From: Deinandra increscens subsp. villosa
Lineage: Eukaryota; Streptophyta; Magnoliopsida; Asterales; Asteraceae
Length of the DNA stretch: 64,000 nucleotides
Direction: 5' to 3'
NCBI GenBank assembly: GCA_039602395.1
Contig: JBCNJP010000025.1
Span: 104,887,604-104,951,603, forward strand
Under the pieces are notes generated by a model. The model saw nothing but the letters and a program-made list of their open reading frames with translations, was not told the origin of the DNA and made no database searches. The position numbers and the translations under genes are program-made. Shown piece after piece: positions 1 to 11,106 of this stretch; the stretch's first letter is position 1; every line of letters starts with the position of its first letter.

Positions 1-2621
1 GGTGCACACCTTCATTTTTGTGGCACTTTTTCGTTAGGAACTCATTCGGGACTATCCCATCGTATCCCTTCGAACCTGCTTTTAACCGTAGGCCAAAACA
101 ACGTATTTTCACGGCAATCATCATTACCACAAGCTATAAGCCTATGATTTACTTATTGGGTTCACCATTGAACTCACCCATTTAACCCGTTAAGTCTCAC
201 GTATTTACCCGTGATTGCACATGGGCTAATCCACCATGTTTACGCATAGGAAAATTACATAATTTGCACTTACATTGCTACAAGGCAACTCTTGTACATA
301 GAGTCATGGTTTACCTTTGTTAAGTAACCCTACATTAACATCAATAAGCGTTTATCTATGATTCTTTGAACGTTTGTCAACAACACATTTTATTTACTTG
401 TCTTGGTTTCGTTATACCACATGACAAGTTATATAATTTAGACTCATTGGCATATCTCATTTGAGTCATTTAACCCATTATGACCCATTACTAGAGTCCT
501 ACGATTCATGTACCAATCTATTAATGTTCACATCTAATTATGGTTTCTATGAACCATGTAGCCAACAAATTATAATTGCACCTGTATATGGTTCTCATGA
601 ACCCATTTGACCCATTAGCATGAATCCTACGATTCATTTACCAACCGTTGTCACTTTAAAATATAACTATTGTTTTTATGAGCCACGTAGCTCTCAAGTA
701 AAGTTAGCATACAAGGTTCAACATTACACATCTAAGATGTCATAATGTAACCTTGTTTGTTACGTCTTTAAATCATTGGAGTTTGGCTCCAACGGATTGA
801 TATCTTAATTAATCTCAATTACATATCTTTCCCACCAGGGCTATCGCTTTTCTAGTCGACATACATATCTCATTTCTAAAGCAACTATAGATAAATATAT
901 ATGAAATGTGTAACATAGCAAAGATGTTACCTTTTATGGTGTAAGTAATACTTACGTCGATTCGTCCCAAAGTCCTTTACCACTTCATCCGGTTGACCCA
1001 TATGATTCCAAGCTCAAACCTAGCTTTTTCAATAGTCAACATTTAACTCATTAGTATTCTCTTTCATGACTATTTTAGTCATTTAGATACTAACCATTTC
1101 CATTTTGCATATTAATCGTATTTTTTTATGTTCTAATTGAAACCACCACTTTGACTTATAAAGTCCAACCACAATTTACATACGAACACATATAATTGCC
1201 CTAATCACATATCATATAGGTCATATAATATGTATATTCAACTTTCATACATGTATAGAGCAAGTATAATCACAACTTCAATCTTAACTGATTTTAGAAG
1301 TTAATATTTTTGTGTATACTTTTTCAACTATGCTGCTGTAATGGTCATTTTTGACCCATCTACGAATTTTTTTAGCATTCCATGATCAAAGATGAAAGGT
1401 AGTACACTGAAAGACCTTTCCAGGCGTATATGGCACACCTTCTAACGATTTTTCTGTGATTTTATACGATTTTTCTAGAAACAGGACAGCAGCTTAATTT
1501 TAACCAAACAGCATGCTGGAAAATTTGAGTGACCATATTAACGGGTCATTTTGACCCATTATACATCAGATTCAGCTTCTAGTGTTCAAACACGAAACAT
1601 AGTATTCACAACAAGCTTTCCGATCGTATATCATACATCCCAAACGGACATACGAGTGATCTTATACAACACTTTCAAAACAGTCTCACAACTAGATTCT
1701 TATCATTTTTATGGTTTTACATTATTCCATTTAACACATATTACAATCACATATTTCACAACTTATGCTCGTTCTTAGTTCATGATATCAATTAGTGTAT
1801 CATTCCTACATTTAATCATGAATTCGAGCATTTCATCTAAATTAGGCATTTCGTCGAATACCTTATGTGCATAACTCAAAACAAAGATATTTCCACCTAC
1901 TTTGCTTAGGTTTCTTTCCATAACTTGCATAAGATTGTGTTCTATGTCAACATGCCATATTACAAACTAACCAATACCTCATAACACTTTGCAAAAATAT
2001 ACAAATTTCAAGCTTTTATACTAATTACAAGAAATTCGTTTTTGGGGTTTGAAGCACCCAAAACTTGGTGATTTTGATTAATTTCTCAACATGCAAGTAT
2101 TCACCGCCTCACATAAACATATTATAACCCATTAGGCACGAAATCACAGCCCTAAAACACCCAATTGAGTCATAATTTTCGGACCCTAAACATGCAATTA
2201 CATAAGGGCTACTTACTTGATAAGCACCAACACTTGGTTAATGGGAATAGCTTCCAAACTCTTGCTTAATCCCCAAAATCGCAGCCCTTAGACCTCTTGA
2301 TCTCTGATTTCAATTTTTGGGCAAGAACAAGGTGGGTTTGGGGGTCTGGATATCGCATTTCACGTTCCAGCCCCATCCCCCTTCTATTTTGTCTAACCAA
2401 AATCCCTTATTTGCATATTAAGTCCCTCTAGTTGTGTTTAGGTTATTTTAAAACCCCAAACTTTATATTTACACAACTAACCTCATAATTACGTGTTTTA
2501 ACCCCAACTTTCATGTAACTATCTTGTAGGAACACTAAGTTAAATGTACCCTTAACTTAGAATCCACGCTTAACGTGAATTTAACAGCATTTTTAACAAT
2601 TTAAAATTTTGGGATGTTACA
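1..2621 (-). repeat. LTR, downstream copy of the LARD (partial)
   Basis: This matches 6437-9057 base for base wherever compared, including a 75-codon open frame that occurs identically in both copies (1551-1778 and 7987-8214). That frame has no recognisable domain and is probably chance. The first 489 bases of the LTR lie left of the window. The inner edge ends in TGTTACA at 2621, directly followed by the polypurine tract. Confidence 0.9.
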
Positions 2622-2636
2622 ACTCTACCCCCCTTA
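2622..2636 (-). other. Polypurine tract
   Basis: Read on the minus strand this is a purine-rich stretch with a run of six G (TAAGGGGGGTAGAGT) immediately before the LTR terminus. That is where the plus-strand primer for reverse transcription is expected. It fixes the element orientation together with the primer-binding site at 5932-5944. Confidence 0.75.
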
Positions 2637-4587
2637 AAGAAGGTTTCGTCCCCGAAACCTATACCAAGTCTTAGTCACCTAAAGACATTACCCGAGCCTT
2701 TATAAAGACTGCGGTTGAACCAGTAACCTTATATTCAATGGTTACCCTTATAAATCACTGTGCATACATTTAGGCCCACATATAATATGTATATACTATG
2801 TCACCCTTTTCTATTTAACCTCGTTACGGACCACTTAATGCTCGCATTTTATAGCCACTTATGGTCATTCTCTATGTCCCTTGTAATCCCGGGACTTGAC
2901 CAAACAGTCTGAGTTGTTACATTGATCAACTCTAAATTAGTCATCATACAACAATTTCATTTCCTGCTTTTTACTTGCCCCGTAGGATAGTACTAGCATG
3001 ATAACCTTTTGTTATCCATTATCTTCCCCGTTTTACCAGTTTAGGAGTTCACAATCTATAACTCCACGCGTCATTTAGGGTTGAGGTTCTGGTGACCAGT
3101 GTCATAACCTCATTGATCGAAATCAAAATTTCAAATAATTGCCCTCTCCATAAGAGGTTCAAACATTAATGTAATATCATCCATACCTTAGCGTCATTGC
3201 GGTCTGCATATGTATCTTTCCTGCTCATCTTTACCTTGACGATAATCCTAGTCGGAATCTCGTCCCGCAACTCTCCTGCTAGTTGTGTCCTCGCACAGTG
3301 TAACTGTACCTACACATTTTAAGCAGTATAACAATATTTGCAAGTGTTTAGCATGTCACTTGCCGTTTACATTTCACATTCGATAATGTAATACATTTTT
3401 ATTGGGCGGCTCCTATGACTCTAAAAGCCATTTATCCCATCCCATAACCCTTTTTAGGGTTACACTGTTCCATCTATTACAATTCAACGTGTTACAGATT
3501 TGATCTATTCTTGGCTCATATACTAGCCTTTAACATTTATCACATTAATTATGATTCATTTACACATCAACATACATGTATTAGTCAAGCCATGGCTCCT
3601 AAGAGCCATTTAGCTATTTCATGTCAGTATGACGTTTAGCAAGACCTTTCCGTCCTTGCCCCATTATTATTGGCACAATTCCTATGAATTGTTTATCATT
3701 GAAATACACCTTAATCCGTGGTTATTATTCAGTTGACATGTTGGCTTATTTATGTATTTTCAGCGTTGCCATGGTTCCCTTGAACCATTTAGCTAGCAAT
3801 CAGAAATAATCAGCATTAGGATCCCTAAGGATCATTCCTAAATAATTTAACATTATGATATGGTTCTTAATAATCATTAATCAATCACTCAACACCTTTG
3901 AGCACGTAGTTATGGTTCTTACGAACCATTACTTGTTCATATTACATTCCAACATTTATTTGGAAATTTTTAAGGATACTTACTTGAATAGCAATCCTGT
4001 GTGCGTCTTCGGGAACGGTCGCTTCCAGCGTCCTCCCTACTTTCGCCATCATCTATGCGTGTGGGTCTCACCCATGAAGTTAGGTCGGTCACCCGCCTAA
4101 CAGCTTTAATTCCATATTAGTTATACGAAACTTACATGGGAATCAACATGACTCAACATCATTAATTTTTACTATGTTTAAACAAGGTTACTTCTCACCT
4201 TTTGTTAAACATCTAGTCATTTCATAGGGTTACGGATTTTCCAGCATATGCAATAACCCGTTTCTCCTTATTCTTATTTTTCCATTTCGAAATTTTACTT
4301 AATTCTCGACTTGGGTTTTAACCCAAATCACATGAAAATCAATCACATTATATAACTTGGCATCCTTTAACAATTTTACGATGTCACATACCAACGTAAA
4401 TAAACCGTCCCAACGGCTTTATTAATTAAAGACATGGGACCGTTTCAACTTCTTAGTTCCATGGTTACTCATTAATCTTTCACTTATAACAACTTCACAT
4501 AAGGTTCATCCTTTGTACATCTAGTGATATCCCGAATGCAACCTTGTTTCAAATTAATGGCTTTATCAATTGCCAATTCCATTAAAT
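2637..4587 (-). other. LARD internal region, non-coding, rich in short hairpins
   Basis: No open frame of convincing length or domain is seen. The stretch carries many short inverted repeats with the loop in a similar context, for example ATGGCTCCTAAGAGCCAT near 3590, ATGGTTCTTACGAACCAT near 3910, GGATCCCTAAGGATC near 3820 and CAATTCCTATGAATTG near 3675. The arms differ between hairpins but stay complementary. Confidence 0.6.
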
Positions 4588-5188
4588 TGGTTTCACGGCT
4601 ATTAATGAGTCGTTCTTCACCAAATTCTCATCTTCTTTGTATTGGTTTCACGGCTCCTAAAGAGTCGTTCTTCACCAGTTTCCATTTTCTTTATATTGGT
4701 TTCACGGCTCCTAAAGAGTCGTTCTTCACCAGTTTCCATTTTCTTTATATTGGTTTCACGGCTCCTAAAGAGTCGTTCTTCACCAGTTTCCATTTTCTTT
4801 ATATTGGTTTCACGGCTCCTAAAGAGTCGTTCTTCACCAGTTTCCATTTTCTTTATATTGGTTTCACGGCTCCTAAAGAGTCGTTCTTCGCCAATTTCCA
4901 TTTTTTTTTTTTATATTGGTTTCACGGCTCCTAAAGAGTCGTTCTTCGCCAATTTCCATTTTCTTTGTATTGGTTTCACGGCTCCTAAAGAGTCGTTCTT
5001 CACCAGTTTCCATTTTCTTTATATTGGTTTCACGGCTCCTAAAGAGTCGTTCTTCACCAGTTTCCATTTTCTTTATATTGGTTTCACGGCTCCTAAAGAG
5101 TCGTTCTTCACCAGTTTCCATTTTCTTTATATTGGTTTCACGGCTCCTAAAGAGTCGTTCTTCGCCAATTTCCATTTTCTTTATATTG
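4588..5188. repeat. Tandem array, 54-bp unit, about 11 copies
   Basis: About eleven head-to-tail units of about 54 bp, each centred on GGCTCCTAAAGAGTCGTTC. The first unit is divergent and one unit is lengthened by a T run near 4902-4912. Because 54 is divisible by three, several frames stay open on both strands and give repetitive 18-residue peptides. These are most simply a by-product of the period and not a gene. The unit core is itself a short hairpin like those in the rest of the element. Confidence 0.92.
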
Positions 5189-5931
5189 CAATTTTCAAAT
5201 TATGACCTCATGGGTCCAAACTCTTATTTTGATTATATTTAGACACATGCGAATGCATTACCATCTATCAAAGTGTAATCCAGGTTGGGTAGTCCCACCT
5301 GGTTGTACCTTGGAGCTTGCCCATTTATGCATTTGGAAGCATACGGATCATTCACTATCCTTCCACTTGCTCGGAGGAAATTTTCCTACAAAAATCAAGG
5401 TGTCAAAATAGGCCACATTTAGAGCTTTCCTTACCTCAATCAAGGTTACTCCTCATTAACATCATCATTTACACATTTCAAGATACAACATTGCCAATGG
5501 ACTTGCCACAATGCTATCTTGTTACGTTTACAGATATATTCGAGATACAACATTGCACAATTACTTGTCACAATGTTACTTCGTTACAATGTCATCTCAT
5601 TATCAAATAATCCCACGGATTTATACGAGGTCTTTTGCCTTAGCATTAACCCATTTCTATTTGTCCCTAACATTTACAAAATTCATGGTTCTAGAGCTTA
5701 CAATCTTCCGTGCTATTCACAGTTTTAAGCATTATATCAAATATTTTACCATGTGATAACTACATATGTTTAACCATTTGTTCATACACTAGCTACTCAC
5801 AACTATGCCACAATATACAAACTTTTACTCACCTGGATTCCCGATCGAGCTTGAACCGAACACTTTTCCCGTACCTCGAGCTCGGAGTTTGAGTTCAAGC
5901 ACCTTTCGTGTACTTGAATCCCTCAAACCAC
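5189..5931. other. LARD internal region, no gene seen
   Basis: The DNA between the tandem array and the primer-binding site has several overlapping short open frames but no recognisable domain. In comparable retrotransposons this is the 5' leader and gag region; here no gag motif is visible. Confidence 0.5.
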
Positions 5932-5944
5932 GGCTCTGATACCA
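5932..5944 (-). other. Primer-binding site, tRNA-Met type
   Basis: The minus strand reads TGGTATCAGAGCC three bases inside the LTR edge at 5948. This matches the 3' end of initiator tRNA-Met, the usual primer of plant LTR retrotransposons. Confidence 0.88.
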
Positions 5945-5947
5945 ACT

Positions 5948-8900
5948 TGTAACACCCGAGTTATATTTGTGAAAAATAAGTTAAAACATTAACTTAGAAT
6001 TTGGTCCCAGAAAATTTTTTCAAGAGTTACGCAGTATCTAACATACATAACTCAGAGACATGGTTTTCAATTCCCAAAGAGAAGACATTCAATTGGGTTA
6101 ACATTACCACTATTTAAAAATGAAAGTCATAACGAAACGTCCGTTAAGTGTTCGGTTCTTCGAGCGATCATGTGGAATCTCGTCACCAGCTTCTTTTACC
6201 TGCATTCAACTTCATTTCATTAGTAATAATCGCATTGGGTGCAAGAGGGATGATCCATCGGTGCGAAAATAGCCAGAATTCAACATTTGGGGTGGCCGCC
6301 ACAGTAGGCTACGGTGGCCACCGTAAGCAACGGTGGCTGGCCCTAGCTTACGGTAGCTACCAGCTGACTCACGGTGCAGTTTTGTGCCAGTGGCCACCGT
6401 AAGCTACGGTGGTCACCGTAAGCTACGGTGGCTACTGGTGCACACCTTCATTTTTGTGGCACTTTTTCGTTAGGAACTCATTCGGGACTATCCCATCGTA
6501 TCCCTTCGAACCTGCTTTTAACCGTAGGCCAAAACAACGTATTTTCACGGCAATCATCATTACCACAAGCTATAAGCCTATGATTTACTTATTGGGTTCA
6601 CCATTGAACTCACCCATTTAACCCGTTAAGTCTCACGTATTTACCCGTGATTGCACATGGGCTAATCCACCATGTTTACGCATAGGAAAATTACATAATT
6701 TGCACTTACATTGCTACAAGGCAACTCTTGTACATAGAGTCATGGTTTACCTTTGTTAAGTAACCCTACATTAACATCAATAAGCGTTTATCTATGATTC
6801 TTTGAACGTTTGTCAACAACACATTTTATTTACTTGTCTTGGTTTCGTTATACCACATGACAAGTTATATAATTTAGACTCATTGGCATATCTCATTTGA
6901 GTCATTTAACCCATTATGACCCATTACTAGAGTCCTACGATTCATGTACCAATCTATTAATGTTCACATCTAATTATGGTTTCTATGAACCATGTAGCCA
7001 ACAAATTATAATTGCACCTGTATATGGTTCTCATGAACCCATTTGACCCATTAGCATGAATCCTACGATTCATTTACCAACCGTTGTCACTTTAAAATAT
7101 AACTATTGTTTTTATGAGCCACGTAGCTCTCAAGTAAAGTTAGCATACAAGGTTCAACATTACACATCTAAGATGTCATAATGTAACCTTGTTTGTTACG
7201 TCTTTAAATCATTGGAGTTTGGCTCCAACGGATTGATATCTTAATTAATCTCAATTACATATCTTTCCCACCAGGGCTATCGCTTTTCTAGTCGACATAC
7301 ATATCTCATTTCTAAAGCAACTATAGATAAATATATATGAAATGTGTAACATAGCAAAGATGTTACCTTTTATGGTGTAAGTAATACTTACGTCGATTCG
7401 TCCCAAAGTCCTTTACCACTTCATCCGGTTGACCCATATGATTCCAAGCTCAAACCTAGCTTTTTCAATAGTCAACATTTAACTCATTAGTATTCTCTTT
7501 CATGACTATTTTAGTCATTTAGATACTAACCATTTCCATTTTGCATATTAATCGTATTTTTTTATGTTCTAATTGAAACCACCACTTTGACTTATAAAGT
7601 CCAACCACAATTTACATACGAACACATATAATTGCCCTAATCACATATCATATAGGTCATATAATATGTATATTCAACTTTCATACATGTATAGAGCAAG
7701 TATAATCACAACTTCAATCTTAACTGATTTTAGAAGTTAATATTTTTGTGTATACTTTTTCAACTATGCTGCTGTAATGGTCATTTTTGACCCATCTACG
7801 AATTTTTTTAGCATTCCATGATCAAAGATGAAAGGTAGTACACTGAAAGACCTTTCCAGGCGTATATGGCACACCTTCTAACGATTTTTCTGTGATTTTA
7901 TACGATTTTTCTAGAAACAGGACAGCAGCTTAATTTTAACCAAACAGCATGCTGGAAAATTTGAGTGACCATATTAACGGGTCATTTTGACCCATTATAC
8001 ATCAGATTCAGCTTCTAGTGTTCAAACACGAAACATAGTATTCACAACAAGCTTTCCGATCGTATATCATACATCCCAAACGGACATACGAGTGATCTTA
8101 TACAACACTTTCAAAACAGTCTCACAACTAGATTCTTATCATTTTTATGGTTTTACATTATTCCATTTAACACATATTACAATCACATATTTCACAACTT
8201 ATGCTCGTTCTTAGTTCATGATATCAATTAGTGTATCATTCCTACATTTAATCATGAATTCGAGCATTTCATCTAAATTAGGCATTTCGTCGAATACCTT
8301 ATGTGCATAACTCAAAACAAAGATATTTCCACCTACTTTGCTTAGGTTTCTTTCCATAACTTGCATAAGATTGTGTTCTATGTCAACATGCCATATTACA
8401 AACTAACCAATACCTCATAACACTTTGCAAAAATATACAAATTTCAAGCTTTTATACTAATTACAAGAAATTCGTTTTTGGGGTTTGAAGCACCCAAAAC
8501 TTGGTGATTTTGATTAATTTCTCAACATGCAAGTATTCACCGCCTCACATAAACATATTATAACCCATTAGGCACGAAATCACAGCCCTAAAACACCCAA
8601 TTGAGTCATAATTTTCGGACCCTAAACATGCAATTACATAAGGGCTACTTACTTGATAAGCACCAACACTTGGTTAATGGGAATAGCTTCCAAACTCTTG
8701 CTTAATCCCCAAAATCGCAGCCCTTAGACCTCTTGATCTCTGATTTCAATTTTTGGGCAAGAACAAGGTGGGTTTGGGGGTCTGGATATCGCATTTCACG
8801 TTCCAGCCCCATCCCCCTTCTATTTTGTCTAACCAAAATCCCTTATTTGCATATTAAGTCCCTCTAGTTGTGTTTAGGTTATTTTAAAACCCCAAACTTT

Positions 8901-9057
8901 ATATTTACACAACTAACCTCATAATTACGTGTTTTAACCCCAACTTTCATGTAACTATCTTGTAGGAACACTAAGTTAAATGTACCCTTAACTTAGAATC
9001 CACGCTTAACGTGAATTTAACAGCATTTTTAACAATTTAAAATTTTGGGATGTTACA
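5948..9057 (-). repeat. LTR, upstream copy of the LARD (complete, 3110 bp)
   Basis: The LTR is bounded by the perfect inverted heptamers TGTAACA and TGTTACA. Lying next to the primer-binding site, it is the 5' LTR in element orientation and would hold the promoter. It contains no recognised gene. Its outer edge abuts MULE transposase coding sequence at 9058, so the element probably inserted into that older transposon. The matching target duplication lies outside the window. Confidence 0.9.
6290..6436. repeat. Cluster of GC-rich palindromic repeats within the LTR
   Basis: Several direct and inverted copies of a motif like CTACGGTGGCCACCGTAAGC lie in a GC-rich patch within an otherwise AT-rich LTR. 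The copies can pair with one another to form strong hairpins. Confidence 0.75.
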
Positions 9058-10368
9058 GTTTTTTTAGAAATCATGAACATGATGACTATCAACGTGTTCA
9101 TGATACGTTCAACAACAGTCATGAAAATGACTATTCAAAAAATGATTTGAAAACTAACCCTACATCGTCTTCTTCGCATCTTATAATGGATAAAATTTTC
9201 AAGGACAAAAAAACACTTAAGTTGGAGCTTTCGATGTTGGCAATGACCGAATGTTTTCAATTTAAAGTTCCAAGATCTAATAAAAATAGATTTGTAGCTA
9301 CTTGTGTTACAGAAGGATGTGAATGGATAATAAGAGCGACTGCTTATTCGGGTACCACTATGTTTCATGTTAACCATTTCTCGAGTGTTCACACATGTTC
9401 GAGAACCCAAATTTTTTCGAATATTTGTAACGCTGATAAACATGCTTTGGGTCACGTGATTAAAGAGCAGCTAAAGGATGGTCGTCGGGTTTATCGTGGC
9501 AAAGAAATTATTAAGGATATCAATCAAAGATATAAAATAAACATATCTTACAAACAAGCAATGCGTGGTAAGAATGAGGCGCTACATCTTATAGCCGGGT
9601 GTCCTGTTGAATCTTTTGCTAAATTACATTTATACTTGCATAATTTACAAAAACTAAATCCTGGAACCATTACTGATATCTTACATGATGAGGATGGTCG
9701 TTTTGAGATGGCTTTTGTTGCTGTTGGAGTTGCTGTAAGTGATTTTAAATTATTACTTAATTTATATTATTTATTTAAAGTTCTCTTTATTTAACATGTA
9801 ATACTTATTTTTTAGATAAAAAAGTTTTCTCAAATATTTGAGACCGATAATAATAATTGATGGAGCACATCTCAAAGGTCAATTTAAGGTACGATGTTTA
9901 TAGCTGTTGGAATGGATGACAATAACCAGATTTTTTCGATTACATATGGTTTTGGAGAAAGCGAAGCTGGTGATTGTTGGACTTGGTTTTTATCTAAAGT
10001 TAATGAGTTTGTTGAATATAGGGAGGGTCTGGCGTTTATATCAGATAGAGCCGCCTCGATTGCACTCGCAATAAGAAATGTTTTTCCACTATCTTTTCAT
10101 GGTATTTGTGCTCGTCACCTTTTAGGAAATTTACCAATAAGTGGTAAAGTGCAAGAAACGTTGTACTGGAAGACGGTCAAGGCATGGACTTTGTCAGAGT
10201 TTAATGATTGTTTCGAGGCACTTTGTTAGAAAAAGCCCCAGGTTCGCGACACGCTTGTCGTTATTGGTTTCGATAAATGGGCAAGAGCGTACTCTCCAGT
10301 GAACAGATACCTACATGACACGAATACTTCCAATTGCAAAAGGCCTAGAAATTTGGCAAGGACATGCT
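9058..10368 (+). pseudogene. Mutator-like (MULE) transposase, truncated and frameshifted
   Basis: The first part (9058-9734) encodes a MuDR N-terminal domain: a CxxxxC region (CVTEGCEWIIRA), then SVHTC and further downstream NPGT. A plausible intron runs from GTAAGT at 9735 to TTTTTAG near 9815. The catalytic domain follows with IIIIDGAHLKGQFK, then GMDDNNQIF and ISDRAAS, which carry two of the conserved acidic positions, then HGICARHL. At least two single-base shifts are visible, one before the DGAHLKG block and one just after it near 9890, and a stop follows at 10227. A degraded tail resembling DKWARAY and RY motifs runs to about 10368. The 5' end is cut off by the LTR at 9057. Confidence 0.82.
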
Positions 10369-11106
10369 GAAGTTTATGGTATATAAAGTCTTTGACTCAA
10401 CAAAGAGCACCCACAACACAACAAAAATTGTTTGTATGATACGTTTACGGAGAAAACCTACAAACTCACAAAATAGATACATGTTGAGTGGGTTAGACTC
10501 CAAAGAAAAAGATTAGAAAACAAGACTAAACTTTCCACTACTTTTCTATTCCACGAAAAAGACTTAAATACTAAAACAAGAACTTGGACTAGTCTATTCT
10601 AACAATAACTGAAAAATCATGGCTTGGGAAAATGCAAATAAAGGTAAACATGCAAAGTAAGTAGTTGAAATAGTCATGCAAGAGAACATGGGTACGTGAA
10701 CCCTTAAGCTCCAAGTCTTCATTGTAAGAGCTTCTTGGGCTTCTTAACATCTCTTTTGGGCCTCCGAAATGGGTTGATCCATAGTTGGGTTATTAGACTT
10801 TTGTGGTATAGGTTGGATCGTATCATTGTACTTCTAAAAAATAGCTGTAATGGTTCCATTAGCGAATAAAGTAAATAAGTTTGCTTGTAAACAATGAATG
10901 TAAATATACGTTTGAAGCTGGAGACAGAGATCCATAGAAATTAAAAACGACTATGTAACAACCTTCGCGACAACACGCGAATCAATACATCTAGTTTATT
11001 ATAAACATGAAGTATATATATTTTATTATACACAAGATCGACTATAAGAGAGTCGTATACGAAAGAAAAATATTTATTAAGTTATGAGGAATTTGCATGC
11101 ATGGTT
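10369..11106. other. No gene seen; 3' flank of dioxygenase gene 1
   Basis: AT-rich DNA without a coding frame or clear repeat. The right part should include the 3' untranslated region of the minus-strand dioxygenase gene ending at 11107. No unambiguous polyadenylation signal was chosen. Confidence 0.4.

Larger units (their letters stand above)
1..9057 (-). mobile_element. Non-autonomous LTR retrotransposon (LARD-like), left end outside window
   Basis: Two long direct repeats (1-2621 and 5948-9057) share a constant offset of 6436 bases. The complete LTR begins TGTAACA and ends TGTTACA. A primer-binding site matching the tRNA-Met type (TGGTATCAGAGCC on the minus strand) lies beside the right LTR, and a polypurine tract lies beside the left one, so the element reads on the minus strand. 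The internal region (2622-5947, about 3.3 kb) has no recognisable gag, protease, reverse transcriptase or integrase. This is the layout of a LARD that depends on proteins supplied in trans. The LTRs look the same wherever I compared them, so insertion was recent. The superfamily (probably Ty3/gypsy) is inference. Confidence 0.88.

Noticed and set aside
4524..5242. Several 94-187-codon open frames of repeated peptides on both strands
   Set aside because: They are the by-product of a 54-bp tandem array whose period is a multiple of three; no start context or domain supports translation.
6148..6402. An 84-codon frame in the LTR
   Set aside because: It spans the palindromic GC-rich repeats, has an overlapping antisense frame, and shows no domain.
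9045..9057. Start codon of the MULE frame inside the LTR
   Set aside because: The ATG belongs to the LTR terminus (GGGATGTTACA); the frame merely continues from the transposon into the truncated transposase.
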